Under the pieces are notes generated by a model, which saw only the letters and a program-made list of their open reading frames with translations, searched no databases and had not been told where the DNA came from. Of a DNA stretch of 64,000 bases, positions 31,248 to 41,400 are shown in pieces. The stretch comes from Bacteroidota bacterium (GTDB taxonomy: Bacteria; Bacteroidota; Bacteroidia; UKL13-3), in the NCBI GenBank assembly GCA_027482225.1, contig JAIXWD010000016.1, positions 78,050 through 142,049 on the forward strand, read 5' to 3'. A program made the position numbers and the translations under genes. Each line of letters starts with the position of its first letter. Within the stretch, counting starts at the first letter, position 1.

Positions 31248-31781
31248 CTAATGTATAAATTTTGCATTAATTAAGTACTCGCTATCATCGCCAAGTTTTA
31301 CAGCTTGTTTACCGTAAATACTAAATCCGCTATCTGTTACATACCTTAATTTGTTAAATGATTGGTACAATGAATTAGTTTTGATCATAACGGCCTCAAT
31401 CACCTTTATATTGTATTTTAAATCTTTGGTAATTTTAACTGTTTTAAGTGATTGTTTATTTTCTGTTGATGTGTATTTAATTTGTATTTGATTAGGGTAA
31501 TTACTACTATCTACAATATAAGTATTTCTATTACTAGGTTTTGCTAAATCTATAAGGGTAAATGCTTGTAATTCTTTTTCCCAATTTACTTTATCATACA
31601 TAGTTAAACTATCCGTTTTTGCACCATACTTTACCTGTTTTTCTATACCTGTTTTTTGTTCAGATAGAATGGTTATTTCATGTTCAAAAAAATGTTTTGT
31701 GTTAACAAATGTGGGTTTGTTTTCACTTACATTTTGACACGATATCATTGTAATTAGGTAAGTAGATATAATCAATCGCAT
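31248..31781 (-). CDS. Hypothetical lipoprotein after gpmI
   Basis: A 177-residue lipoprotein. The signal peptide MRLIISTYLITMISC ends in a lipobox-like MISC with Cys15. The mature part is a small beta-rich domain (NKPTFVNTKHFFEHEITILSEQK; QFSIYGKQAVKLGDDSEY-like C-terminus, here GFSIYGKQAVKLGDDSEY). I do not recognise the family. Its start overlaps the 3' end of gpmI by 10 bases, so it is translated from the same message, although no functional link is known. A convergent terminator follows. Confidence 0.72.
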   Translation of the reverse strand: MRLIISTYLITMISCQNVSENKPTFVNTKHFFEHEITILSEQKTGIEKQVKYGAKTDSLTMYDKVNWEKELQAFTLIDLAKPSNRNTYIVDSSNYPNQIQIKYTSTENKQSLKTVKITKDLKYNIKVIEAVMIKTNSLYQSFNKLRYVTDSGFSIYGKQAVKLGDDSEYLINAKFIH

Positions 31782-33298
31782 AATAAACTGGTTCCAGTCA
31801 TTTGAGATGGTTGAGGTATTTGAAGCAAATTCAAAATCGTTGGGGCTACATCGGCCAATTTCCCTGGTTTTAACCGTTTACCGTTACCGTTAACTACAAT
31901 AAATGGAACTTCGTTTGTGGTATGTGCTGTATTTGGTGTGCCATCTTCTTCATTGGTCATGTATTCACCATTACCATGGTCGGCAGTAACCAATAAAGTA
32001 TAATTGTGCTCAATTGCTGCAGCAATAATTCTTCCTAAACACTCATCTACTTTTTCAACCGCCTTTATCTCGGCACTTACATTTCCTGTGTGGCCAACCA
32101 TATCAGGATTAGCAAAGTTAACGCAAATAAAATCTGGTTTCTCTTGGGTAATAGCTTGTAAAGCAAATACACAAACATCCTCTGCACTCATTTCTGGTTG
32201 TAAATCATATGTAGCCACTTTGGCAGATGGCGCTAAATGTCTTGTTTCACCAATAAAAGGTTGCTCTCTACCGCCACTAAAAAAGAAAGTAACATGGGGG
32301 TATTTTTCTGTTTCAGCAATACGCATTTGAGTTTTTTGATGTTGTTCTAAAACTTCACCTAACGTCATTTGTAAATCAATATCAGGAAAAATTACACCAA
32401 TATTTTTATATGTTTTATCGTATTCTGTTAGTGTAATGTAATGCAGATTTAATTTGTGCATGTTATGCTCGTGGAAATCGGTTTGTGTTAGTACTTCAGT
32501 AATTTCACGACCACGATCTGTTCGGAAGTTGAAGCAAATTACGACATCACCATCTTCAATTTTTGCAATAGGTTGATTGTTTGAGTCAACACAAATAATG
32601 GGTTTTATAAACTCATCAGATTCTCCAGCTTCATATCTTTTATTGATGGTTGATACCACATCGCTGCTTTGTTCTCCAATTCCATTTACCATGCAATTGT
32701 ATGCCATACTAACACGTTCCCAACGTTTATCTCTATCCATGGCATAATATCTACCACATACCGAAGCTAGTTTGCCTCCTGTATTGTTTAATTCAACTAG
32801 CAATTTTTGTAGGTAACCTTTACCATTTTTAGGATCGGTATCTCGCCCATCAGTAAAGGCGTGCACAAAAAAATTGCTCGTATTTTCGTGTTTCATCATT
32901 TGGCACAAACCGTTTAAATGTTCAATGCTCGAGTGAACACCTCCATCACTTACCAATCCAATGAGGTGAATATTTTTGTTATTGGTTTTAGCATATTTAA
33001 TAGCGTTAACTAAGGTTTCGTTTTTAAACACCTCGCCATTTTTAAACGATTTATTAATAAGTACCAACTGTTGAAAAACTACACGGCCTGCACCTAAGTT
33101 CATGTGTCCAACCTCACTATTGCCCATTTGCCCGGCAGGTAGACCTACATCTATTCCACTTGTTTTAATACTTGTACCAGGATATTTCTTTACAATACTA
33201 TCGAAATTTGGGGTGTTAGATTGGTATATCGCATTGCCATCATAAGGTTTACCATTTCCCCAACCATCTAAAATAATTAAAGCTACTTTTTCAATCAT
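31772..33298 (-). CDS. gpmI: Phosphoglycerate mutase, cofactor-independent
   Basis: 2,3-bisphosphoglycerate-independent phosphoglycerate mutase, glycolysis/gluconeogenesis, cytoplasmic, 508 residues from the ATG at 33298 (MIEKVALIILDGWGNGKPYDG). The track ORF begins 18 codons earlier, but the conserved start and a TATTTTTG box 4 bases upstream support 33298. The catalytic Ser is in QMGNSEVGHMNLGAGR; further motifs are HAFTDGRDTDPKNG, CGRYYAMDRDKRWER, NFANPDMVGHTGN and TADHGNGEYM, with the Mn-binding Asp/His residues. Length is normal (about 510). It is followed by a lipoprotein gene in overlapping coupling. Confidence 0.95.
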   Translation of the reverse strand: MIEKVALIILDGWGNGKPYDGNAIYQSNTPNFDSIVKKYPGTSIKTSGIDVGLPAGQMGNSEVGHMNLGAGRVVFQQLVLINKSFKNGEVFKNETLVNAIKYAKTNNKNIHLIGLVSDGGVHSSIEHLNGLCQMMKHENTSNFFVHAFTDGRDTDPKNGKGYLQKLLVELNNTGGKLASVCGRYYAMDRDKRWERVSMAYNCMVNGIGEQSSDVVSTINKRYEAGESDEFIKPIICVDSNNQPIAKIEDGDVVICFNFRTDRGREITEVLTQTDFHEHNMHKLNLHYITLTEYDKTYKNIGVIFPDIDLQMTLGEVLEQHQKTQMRIAETEKYPHVTFFFSGGREQPFIGETRHLAPSAKVATYDLQPEMSAEDVCVFALQAITQEKPDFICVNFANPDMVGHTGNVSAEIKAVEKVDECLGRIIAAAIEHNYTLLVTADHGNGEYMTNEEDGTPNTAHTTNEVPFIVVNGNGKRLKPGKLADVAPTILNLLQIPQPSQMTGTSLLCD

Positions 33299-33302
33299 AG
33301 TG

Positions 33303-33310
33303 CAAAAATA
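33303..33310 (-). promoter_or_regulatory. TAnnTTTG -7 box of gpmI
   Basis: On the reverse strand TATTTTTG (33310 to 33303) lies only 4 bases from the ATG at 33298, so gpmI may be transcribed without a leader. No TTTG at the normal -33 spacing was found. Confidence 0.5.
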
Positions 33311-33414
33311 ACTAATAAAACTTTTAAGCCTTATTATTTTGCATATCAACATTTTTACTAATTTGCACCTGTGGCACGCTTTTGGTTCAAGGTGCGTAAT
33401 TAAACAAACACAAC

Positions 33415-33807
33415 ATGAAGAACGGTTTATTTAAATATATGGTAGGGGTTATACTAATATTCAGTGTATCAGTTGTATTAGCTGATGGGTTTGATGAAAT
33501 AGTGAACGCCCTAAAAAATACAAACGCCAAAGAAGTGTCTAAATTTTTAAATGGTACTGTAGAGTTAACCATAAACGATAACGAAGGAGTATACAGTAAA
33601 CAACAGGCTGAAATCATGATAAAAAACTTTTTATTAAATAATCAGCCTAAAAATATTGCCATACAGCACCGTGGTAAATCTGGTCAAAGTGCCAAATATG
33701 CTATTGTGAATTATGAAACTGCACAAGGTAAATTTCGTGTGTACATCTTTATGAAAGATAGTGGAAGTGGCATGTTAGTTCACGAAATGCGTTTCGAAAA
33801 AGAATAG
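33415..33807 (+). CDS. DUF4783 exported protein
   Basis: A 130-residue protein of the DUF4783 family. The signal peptide MKNGLFKYMVGVILIFSVSVVLA is followed by DGFDEIVNALKNTNAKEVSKFLNGTVELTI, an NTF2-like alpha+beta fold of a kind found in Bacteroidota, and then YSKQQAEIMIKNFL and KFRVYIFMKDSGSGMLVHEMRFEKE. Function unknown. It lies 30 bases before nadC, with which it is probably co-transcribed, and is divergent from gpmI (117 bases between starts). Co-occurrence of DUF4783 with nadC appears in other Bacteroidota genomes as I recall, but this needs checking. Confidence 0.82.
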   Translation: MKNGLFKYMVGVILIFSVSVVLADGFDEIVNALKNTNAKEVSKFLNGTVELTINDNEGVYSKQQAEIMIKNFLLNNQPKNIAIQHRGKSGQSAKYAIVNYETAQGKFRVYIFMKDSGSGMLVHEMRFEKE

Positions 33808-33836
33808 GGAAAGTCAAATCGTAACATGAATTGGTA

Positions 33837-34691
33837 ATGGAAAATTTATTAAAAAACGCCTTGGTTAAGCAACTCATTGATATTGCTTTTGCAGAGGATA
33901 TAGGAGAAGGCGATCATACCTCGTTAGCTACAATTAATGAAGATGAAAAAGGTAAGTCGATAATAGTAGCTAAAGATAACGGTATTATAGCTGGGCTAAA
34001 CTTAGTTGAATATATTTTTAAAAAGGTTGACCCATCTTTGGATGTAAAACTAATTAAAACAGATGGTGATGAAATTGCATACGGTGATGTGGTTTTAGAA
34101 GTTTCTGGAAGTTCTAGAAGTATGTTAACTGCAGAACGTACGGTTTTAAATTTTGTTCAACGTTTAAGTGGGGTAGCATCTTTAACAGCAAAATATGTAG
34201 CCGAGTTATCTGGATTACATACGCAAATATTGGATACTCGAAAAACTACACCTGGCATGCGTTTACTCGAAAAATATGCAGTTAAAATAGGTGGAGGTTG
34301 TAATCACCGTATTGGTTTGTATGATATGATTTTGATTAAGGACAACCATGTTGATTTTGCAGGCGGAATAGCCAATGCAATAACACGTACTCAAAAGTAT
34401 TTAATGGAACATAACCTTAAACTTAATATTGAAATTGAGACCAGATCAATTGATGAAGTTAAACAAATATTAGCAATTGGTGGTGTTCATCGTATTATGT
34501 TGGATAATTTTTCGCCTGAGCTATTACGTGAAGCTGTTAAGTTAATTGATGGTAGGTTTGAAACTGAGGCTAGTGGTGGTATTACACTTCAAACCTTAAG
34601 AAGTTATGCAGAGTCTGGTGTAGACTTTATATCATCTGGTGCGTTAACACATAGTGTAAATGCAATGGATTTGAGTATGCGTGCTATTTAA
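33837..34691 (+). CDS. nadC: Nicotinate-nucleotide diphosphorylase (carboxylating)
   Basis: Quinolinate phosphoribosyltransferase, NAD synthesis, cytoplasmic, 284 residues from the ATG at 33837 (MENLLKNALVKQLIDIAFAEDIGEGDHTS). The TTG at 33831 in the track is less likely. Motifs: EDIGEGDHTS, ILDTRKTTPGMRLLEKYAVKIGGGCNHRIGLYDMILIKDNH, the phosphoribosyl-binding IEIETRSIDEVKQIL, and ASGGITLQTLRSYAESGVDFISSGAL. All catalytic-type residues are in place. It follows DUF4783 and is followed by a strong terminator. Reaction: quinolinate plus PRPP to nicotinate mononucleotide, CO2 and pyrophosphate. Confidence 0.95.
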   Translation: MENLLKNALVKQLIDIAFAEDIGEGDHTSLATINEDEKGKSIIVAKDNGIIAGLNLVEYIFKKVDPSLDVKLIKTDGDEIAYGDVVLEVSGSSRSMLTAERTVLNFVQRLSGVASLTAKYVAELSGLHTQILDTRKTTPGMRLLEKYAVKIGGGCNHRIGLYDMILIKDNHVDFAGGIANAITRTQKYLMEHNLKLNIEIETRSIDEVKQILAIGGVHRIMLDNFSPELLREAVKLIDGRFETEASGGITLQTLRSYAESGVDFISSGALTHSVNAMDLSMRAI

Positions 34692-34734
34692 ATTCTCCTC
34701 AATCAAATACACTTCATTATTATTATAACAATAT

Positions 34735-34766
34735 AAAAGCCGACTAAAATTCTAGTCGGCTTTTTT
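34735..34766. terminator. Bidirectional terminator between nadC and gldJ
   Basis: AAAGCCGACTA and TAGTCGGCTTT form a perfect 11-bp stem with a 6-base loop, with a run of T after it. Genes on both sides converge on it. Confidence 0.9.
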
Positions 34767-34779
34767 AATATCTTATTTA

Positions 34780-36219
34780 TTATTTGGTTTTTCTCGGGTC
34801 ACCTACACGGTCCATCACGCAACGGAAACCTATTGTTGCAGTTGATAAATCCTCATCCAAATATCTTCTAGAGCCAGGTGTCATCCAATAAGCTCTATCA
34901 TTCCATGATCCACCTTTGTATACGCGTGCTGTGTTTCTAATCAAACTTGTAACACCGTAATCATATTTTTGCTCAAAGTCTGTGTATTCTAACTCATCTT
35001 TATAGCCAATATTATTTGATTTGCGGTAGTTTCTACGTTTTGCGTTTTCTACGTCAGTAACATCTCTATATGGTATGCGACCTAAGCTGTCTTTTTCTGC
35101 AACAATACCATCTGCATCTGTTACTTTAGTTTTGTATACATTACCACGGAAAGGAGCAAGTTCTTGTCCATCTTCCCATGATAAAGGACGATAAACATCC
35201 ATTGTCCACTCGCTTACGTTGCCTGCCATATGATACAAACCAAAATCGTTAGGTAAGTAATCTTCGTTTTTTACTTGTACTGTATAAAATCCTGCATCAT
35301 TTAAACGACCAGCAACACCGGCAGCATCACCACGACCGCGCATATAATTGGCATACATTGTTCCACGGTTTTTCTCAGAATCGCTTCTGCGCATGGTTAA
35401 ACCATCCCAAGGATATATACGTTTTACATCAATGTTTTCATTATACTCTGGTGACATGTAACCATATGCTGCATATTCCCACTCTGCTTCTGTTGGTAGG
35501 CGATAATCAGGTAATAATATACCATCTTCCATGCGCACCTGACGAGTCTTTCCTCCAGGAGCATAATCTTTTAATTCCTTTTTTACAGTTGGTGTGTATA
35601 AACCTAAAAGGTATGCTTCTGTATTAAAGTTATTGTCACCTGTGGTTTTTTGAACATCTAAGTCAATAAAACCCTCACGTGCCAAAATCATTTCGTTTAC
35701 ACGATCTGTACGCCAATCAGTATAAGCCTTAGCTTGTAACCAATTTACACCAACTACAGGGTATTCTCTGTATGCAGGGTGACGTAAATAATACAATACG
35801 TATGGTTCGTTATAAGATAGTTTGTTACGCCAAACCAAAGTATCGGGTAGTGCACCACGGTATACTAAAGGGTTGTCAACAAAAACACGGTTTAACCAAT
35901 ACAAATATTCTAAATAATGGAAATTGGTAACCTCTGTTTCATCCATATAAAAACTAGGAACAGATACCCTACGCTTAAGTGCATTACGTTCGAACATTAC
36001 ATCGTTCTCAAAGTTACCTAAGCTTACTGTACCGCCTTCAATAAACACTAATCCTGGTCCTGTTTCTTGTTCCTGGAATTTTGGTTTTTCAAAGCCGCCC
36101 CATTTCTCGTTGTTATATTGCCAGCCGGTAGTCTCCGACTTGGGTTTTTTACACCCTGTGCCAATAAACACGCTATGGGCTAGTGCTGCTAAAAGAAAAA
36201 CTTTTGTGGCCTGCTTCAT
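34780..36219 (-). CDS. gldJ: Gliding motility lipoprotein GldJ-like (SUMF1 domain)
   Basis: A 479-residue lipoprotein with a formylglycine-generating-enzyme/SUMF1-type domain. Signal peptide with the lipobox ...FIGTGC (Cys23) and then KKPKSETTGWQYNNEKWGGFEKP. The FGE domain starts GPGLVFIEGGTVSLGNF, with FYMDETEVTNFHYLEYLYWL and VVGVNWLQAKAYTDWR, and ends YKGGSWNDRAYWMTPGSRRYLDE with GFRCVMDR. In Flavobacterium johnsoniae GldJ and GldK are lipoproteins of this type needed for gliding and type IX secretion. The TGW..N..GGF start and YWL segment favour GldJ over GldK, though the split is not certain. It adjoins two PorP/SprF genes and the porU-porV pair. A promoter precedes it. Confidence 0.83.
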   Translation of the reverse strand: MKQATKVFLLAALAHSVFIGTGCKKPKSETTGWQYNNEKWGGFEKPKFQEQETGPGLVFIEGGTVSLGNFENDVMFERNALKRRVSVPSFYMDETEVTNFHYLEYLYWLNRVFVDNPLVYRGALPDTLVWRNKLSYNEPYVLYYLRHPAYREYPVVGVNWLQAKAYTDWRTDRVNEMILAREGFIDLDVQKTTGDNNFNTEAYLLGLYTPTVKKELKDYAPGGKTRQVRMEDGILLPDYRLPTEAEWEYAAYGYMSPEYNENIDVKRIYPWDGLTMRRSDSEKNRGTMYANYMRGRGDAAGVAGRLNDAGFYTVQVKNEDYLPNDFGLYHMAGNVSEWTMDVYRPLSWEDGQELAPFRGNVYKTKVTDADGIVAEKDSLGRIPYRDVTDVENAKRRNYRKSNNIGYKDELEYTDFEQKYDYGVTSLIRNTARVYKGGSWNDRAYWMTPGSRRYLDEDLSTATIGFRCVMDRVGDPRKTK

Positions 36220-36248
36220 ATTTAAATCGTTTTGAAGTATTAATTTTT

Positions 36249-36282
36249 CAAATATAACGGAAAATAAATGGAATTATTCCAA
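36249..36282 (-). promoter_or_regulatory. Promoter of the gldJ-like gene
   Basis: On the reverse strand TTG (36282-36280), 23 bases, then TATATTTG (36256-36249), 29 bases before the ATG at 36219. The -7 match is exact; the -33 match is a TTG only. Confidence 0.55.
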
Positions 36283-36303
36283 TATTTATTTAGATTTTTT
36301 AGA

Positions 36304-37296
36304 TTAAAGTGCTGGACATGCCATCATTTTAACTCTTGACCTTTGCTTTTTCTTGGGTGTTATCTCAAATGCAAGTGATAATTCATGCGATCCTTGAGTA
36401 GCAGTTCGTGCACCAGAAACAGTTACATCATAGCTGTAACCCAATCTAAATTTAGGTAGCTTAAGGCCCAACATAACTATTGCTGCATCAGAATTTTTAC
36501 TTGTTTGACGGAACCATAGACCTGCTGTTAAAGCTTGTTTTTTAACATACATACCCAAATTTAATTGGTTAAAATTACGTTGGCTCATATATAAAATGCT
36601 TGGTGATAGTATCACCCGCTGGTCTTCGTTACGCTCTTGTGTTAGTGGAATATTCAAACCTGCGTGAGCAGTATATCGTCTGGGTAATTTAAATTCTTCC
36701 TTTGGGCTATTTTCGTAATAAAATGATTGGTTAGGCTCTGTTAAATTGTGCACTGCAATACCTGCAAAAAATGTTTCGCTGTATATTACTAATCCAGAAC
36801 CAAAATTTGGGAATATTCTGTTTTGCGATCCTACAGGCTCTTGGGTGGGGTAAACAAAGCCTAGCCGATCATCAATCTGATCACCAAATCGGAACCTGCT
36901 GAAGTCGTAACTTTTTTGCACGAAAGTTGTTTGTACAGCAGCTCTCATGCGCACTCTCCGGCTAATCTGGGTATAAAAAGAATAGGATAAGCTAGCTTGA
37001 TTTGTGGTTAATCTTCCATCACCTGCAACATCATTTAAAAATGAAACACCTAAACCACCCAATTTATTTATGTGTGCATCAACGCTTGCGTACGTTGTTT
37101 TAAAATTATTAGAAACACCAATGTATTGGTCGCGATAAGCCGCATTAAACCTTATATTTCCACTAGCCCCTGTTAATGCTGGGTTAGTATACAATGGCAC
37201 AGCATAAAACTGACTGAACTGCGGGTCCTGTGCTAGTAGGTTGGTTGTAAAAACTATACCTGTTAATATTATTATTAGGTAACGAAAAAAAAGCAT
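36304..37296 (-). CDS. PorP/SprF family outer-membrane protein (second copy)
   Basis: Type IX secretion outer-membrane protein of the PorP/SprF family, 330 residues. After a signal peptide (to LLAQ) it starts DPQFSQFYAVPLYTNPALTGASGNIRFNAAYRDQY, the family hallmark, continues with predicted beta strands and ends with a basic tail (KKKQRSRVKMMACPAL). PorP/SprF proteins act with PorK/N, or assist export and attachment of specific adhesins in F. johnsoniae. It lies 44 bases downstream of a paralogue (37341-38366) that shares the DPxFSQFYA start and closely similar order of motifs, suggesting tandem duplication. The hydrophobic C-terminal barrel is not a lipoprotein. Confidence 0.9.
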   Translation of the reverse strand: MLFFRYLIIILTGIVFTTNLLAQDPQFSQFYAVPLYTNPALTGASGNIRFNAAYRDQYIGVSNNFKTTYASVDAHINKLGGLGVSFLNDVAGDGRLTTNQASLSYSFYTQISRRVRMRAAVQTTFVQKSYDFSRFRFGDQIDDRLGFVYPTQEPVGSQNRIFPNFGSGLVIYSETFFAGIAVHNLTEPNQSFYYENSPKEEFKLPRRYTAHAGLNIPLTQERNEDQRVILSPSILYMSQRNFNQLNLGMYVKKQALTAGLWFRQTSKNSDAAIVMLGLKLPKFRLGYSYDVTVSGARTATQGSHELSLAFEITPKKKQRSRVKMMACPAL

Positions 37297-37316
37297 AAAT
37301 GCATGTTTAAGCTATA

Positions 37317-37324
37317 CAAATGTA
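37317..37324 (-). promoter_or_regulatory. TAnnTTTG -7 box before the second porP/sprF gene
   Basis: On the reverse strand TACATTTG (37324 to 37317), 20 bases before the ATG at 37296. It overlaps the left arm of the small inverted repeat at 37321, and its -33 would fall inside the upstream gene. Confidence 0.45.
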
Positions 37325-37339
37325 AACAAAAAGTTTACA
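37321..37339. repeat. Inverted repeat TGTAAAC-N5-GTTTACA between the two porP/sprF genes
   Basis: TGTAAAC, AAAAA, GTTTACA is a perfect 7-bp stem starting 1-2 bases after the upstream gene's stop codon. It could be a short hairpin, a weak terminator or an operator site; the sequence does not decide. Confidence 0.5.
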
Positions 37340-37340
37340 T

Positions 37341-38366
37341 TTAAAACTCTGGACAACGAATAGCACGAATTGACTTTTTTGGGATACGCTTTCTTAACTC
37401 AAATGAAAGTGATACTTCATGTGATGCTCTCGCTCCTGGGCGGGCATTTGAAACGGTAGCGTCATATGAATATCCTATCCTGAGTTTTTCCCTTCGTAAT
37501 CCCAATAAAACAATAAGCGCATCAGAATTGGCTGTTGTTTGCCGGAAATAGCCACCAATGATGTATGATCCTTTATTATAATACATTCCTAGGTTTAACT
37601 CAGAGAAAGCGCCTTGCTGCATGTAAATAACATTAGGTGATAAACTAATGTTATTTTTATTTGATTTTTTATCAGGTGGGCGCAAAGGTATTTGTGCACC
37701 AGCGTGAACGGTTACTTTTCTTAGGATAACATTTTTATTTTGGTATGAATTCCAAAATTTTTGACTGGGTTCAGTTAGATTATGTACTGCAAAACCACCA
37801 TAAACGTTACGTGTATACCCAATAAAACCTGCGGCAAAATTAGGTATAGTGATAGCTGGATTAGGAGGAGACTCGCCTGTTACAGGTTTTACAATACCAT
37901 ATTGTTTTAGTATTTGGTCCCCCCAAGTAAAATTACCAAAGTCAAGTGTCTTTTGCATCATGGTAGCCTGTACACTTGCTCTTATTGTAAAATTTCTATT
38001 TACAGGTATTTGATAGGAGTATGCACCTGAAATACCAGTGGTAGTTAGCAATCCTACTCCTGCTTGATCCCTTGTTACCATTATGCCTATTCCTCCATTG
38101 ATTACATCGTAATGTTCATCAAAGGATGCTGACATTGTGGTAAATGTTCCTGCTATACTGCTCCATTGGTTACGTGCGTTTGTTACTATTCTTCCATGAT
38201 TGGTACTTCCTGCAAAAGCTGGATTAATATACATAGGATTGGCATAAAACTGTGAAAAGTGCGGGTCCTGAGCAAACAGGTCGCCTTTCACAACAATTAT
38301 TAAAGCCATATATATAAATAACTTCCTTTTAACCGAAAGTGATAATTTCATTTTAGTGTTAAACAT
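37341..38366 (-). CDS. PorP/SprF family outer-membrane protein (first copy)
   Basis: PorP/SprF-type protein, 341 residues, upstream tandem paralogue. The signal peptide runs through LSVKRKLFIYMALIIVVKGDLFAQ (start M1 or M6), then DPHFSQFYANPMYINPAFAGSTNHGRIVTNARNQW, the family pattern, with TMSASFDEHYDVINGGIGIMV and a barrel ending in RCPEF. The gene is divergent from porU, with 133 bases between starts. Being next to PorU/PorV suggests that these two paralogues are linked to the T9SS export machinery here, but which substrates they serve is unknown. Bacteroidota often have several PorP/SprF copies. Confidence 0.9.
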   Translation of the reverse strand: MFNTKMKLSLSVKRKLFIYMALIIVVKGDLFAQDPHFSQFYANPMYINPAFAGSTNHGRIVTNARNQWSSIAGTFTTMSASFDEHYDVINGGIGIMVTRDQAGVGLLTTTGISGAYSYQIPVNRNFTIRASVQATMMQKTLDFGNFTWGDQILKQYGIVKPVTGESPPNPAITIPNFAAGFIGYTRNVYGGFAVHNLTEPSQKFWNSYQNKNVILRKVTVHAGAQIPLRPPDKKSNKNNISLSPNVIYMQQGAFSELNLGMYYNKGSYIIGGYFRQTTANSDALIVLLGLRREKLRIGYSYDATVSNARPGARASHEVSLSFELRKRIPKKSIRAIRCPEF

Positions 38367-38499
38367 TTATGCTCGTTAAAGCATGATAAATATTGCTTTA
38401 ACCAACAAGCTCCCCTTTATATTTTCTATGTTTATTTTACCTGTTTTTGGGAATAAACATATAATTAATTTCATTTGTTAACGTTATATTTCGCATCCA

Positions 38500-41400
38500 A
38501 TGTATTTTTCAATTATAAATAATTTGTTAACTTTTATGCAATTTTTATTGCTTCGTGTGAAAATAATTTTTGTAATTTTTTTATTTACAATGTTATTTAT
38601 GTCTGATTTAAGCGCAACTGTACTTCGTTTTCAGCGTAATATAAATTGGATAGAAGAAAAAAATATTACAAAAGGGGAGCAATTTTTTTCTAATTTTATT
38701 TCGTTTAAAGATGCCCAATTAATTCAAAATTCGCATTGGCATCCCTATTGGAGTGAAGTTTTTAGACTAAATTCTGCCTCAACAAACATTCGAATTAACA
38801 TTCAAAAAGTTATTTTTAGTAAATCAGACAAAAGATATCAAATTCAAAATCAAGAATTCTTAAAAAGTATTGAAGATTATAACAAACAGATTACTATTGG
38901 TAAAGAAAATGGGAAAAGTGTTGTAGGATTAACATTTTTACCAATTTCTTTCGATGCATCAGCAAATCGTTATTCTACTATAATATCTTTTGAATTAGAA
39001 ATTACTTATGACGAAGCGCCTAGCATGAATTCGTTGCTTAATAAAAAAGGGTTTACAAACAATTCTGTTTTGGCCTTTGGCGATTGGTATAAAATTGCGG
39101 TTACAAAAACTGGATTTCACAAATTGGACCGTAATTTTTTTCAATCAAATGGGATTAATATTGCTGGCATCGACCCCAGAACCATTAAAGTATTTGGTAA
39201 TGGCCCGGGTTTGCTAAATCAGGCTTGTGCACTAACTCGTGCTGATGATTTGGTAGAAAATGCAATTTTAGTTTTTGGAGAAAATGATGGTGTTTTCGAT
39301 GCAGGAGATTATGTATTGTTTTATGGGAAGTCTCAATTTGATGTTTGGAAACAAAATGGTTCATTTATAGGACGAGAAAAGAATATTTATTCAGATACCA
39401 CATACTATTTCATTACTTTTAATAAAGGAAATGGAAAACGAATTGTCAAACAGTCATTTCAACCCAATGTTGTAAATACCCAAAACCATCATGTTTATTG
39501 CCATTCGCATGAGCTTGATGCTTTAAACTACGGTAGAAGTGGAAGGCAATTCTTAGGTGAGGCTTTTGATAGAGTGCCAACTCAAAATTTTTCTTTTTAT
39601 ATTGATGGACATAACCCCAACGATTCTATAATTATAAAATCGGTAGTAGCATCTCGTTCATTAATAACCACATCAAACTTTAATGTAAGTGCGAACAATA
39701 ACTTTTTATTCGCTCACAACAATATTCCTACCGTTGGTACAAATTATGATGGTTATTACTACAGAACCAGTGGTCCGCTGGTTAGGAGTTTTTATTCAAC
39801 AACGCCATTTGTAAATATAAATTATAGATATGATAATCCTCCAGGTGGGGCTATTGGTTGGTTAGATTACTTTGAAATTAATGCAAAGTCGAATTTAACT
39901 TGGTTTAGTAGTCAAGTGTTGTATCGTTTTACGGCTAATACAACTCCTGGTGCAACTCGTTATAACATAGCTGCATCTCCTGCTTCCGCTCGCATATTTA
40001 ATTTAAGCGATTTGATGAATATTCAAGAGTTGATAGTTGATTATAATGGGACAGTTGCTTCTTTTGTAAATAACACTGCAACATACACGGAATTTGCCGG
40101 AATTAGTGATGCTTCAACGTATTGGGTGCCTTTAATGTTGGGTAAAATAGCAAATCAAAATTTACATGCATTAACTCAATGTGATGCTATATATATAACA
40201 CCAGGTTTGTTTATCTCTGAAGCCAATAGGCTTGCAGCTTTTCATCAACAAAATGGGCTAAAAATCCATGTGGTTAATGTGAATGATATTTATAATGAAT
40301 TTTCGAGCGGTAGCCAAGATGTTAGCGCCATACGTGACTTTTTAAGGATGTTTTATACCCGCAGTACATCAGTAAATGATAGGGTAAAATATGTCACCTT
40401 GTTTGGCCGTGCTTCCTTCGATTATAAATATAGGCTTAAAGGCAATACCAATTTTGTTCCTACTTATCAAAGTGAATTTACCGAATCTCCAATATTATCC
40501 TATTGCAGTGATGATTATTATGGCTTCCTTGATGACAACGAAGGTTTGTGGGATAGTGGAACTGACCCCAAAGAATTTCTTGATTTAGGAATTGGTAGAT
40601 TGCCAATTTCAAATGCAATTGAAGCAAGAAATGCAGTAGATAAAATTATTAACTATCATCAATCAGATAAAATGGCTGATTGGCGAAATAAAATCGTATT
40701 TGTTTCAGATGATGAAGATTTTAATATTCATCAGAATGATGCAAATAATATGGCAAATAATGTAACATCACGATTTAAAAATTACAACATTGAAAAAATT
40801 TGGATAGATGCTTATCGTGAAGAAGTTGTGGCAGGTGGGCAACGTAATCCTAATGCACAAAAAGCAATAGTTGATGCGGTGCAAAAAGGATGTTTTATAA
40901 TTAATTACACCGGTCATGGAGGCGAGTTAGGTTGGGCTGCAGAACGTATTTTAACTATTGAAGATATTAATGGTTGGAGTAATCGTGATAGATTACCCTT
41001 ATTTGTTACAGCAACTTGCGAGTTTAGCAGGTTTGATGATCCATTAAGGGTTTCGGCAGGGGAGTTAACTTTTTTAAACACACAAGGGGGTTCCATCGCA
41101 TTGTTTACAACAGTGCGTTTGGTTAATGCTTTTTCAAATACAATGCTTAATACTTATTTCTACAATAGGATTGGATTAGACTCTACATCAAAACAAGACC
41201 CAAGACCACTTGGTGAAGTTATGCGTTTAACTAAAAATGATTATTTGCCGAATGATAAAAATGAACGCAATTTTACTTTATTAGGAGATGCCGTTATGTA
41301 TTTGGCATATCCAAAATATAATGTAGTTACAACTTCAATAAATAATAAGTTATTAACTGATGTTACTGACACGCTTAAGGCTCTTTCTAAAGTAACCATT

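Noticed and set aside
33387-33617. Reverse-strand ORF overlapping DUF4783
   Set aside because: It lies opposite the clearly exported DUF4783 protein and lacks a ribosome site or family match.
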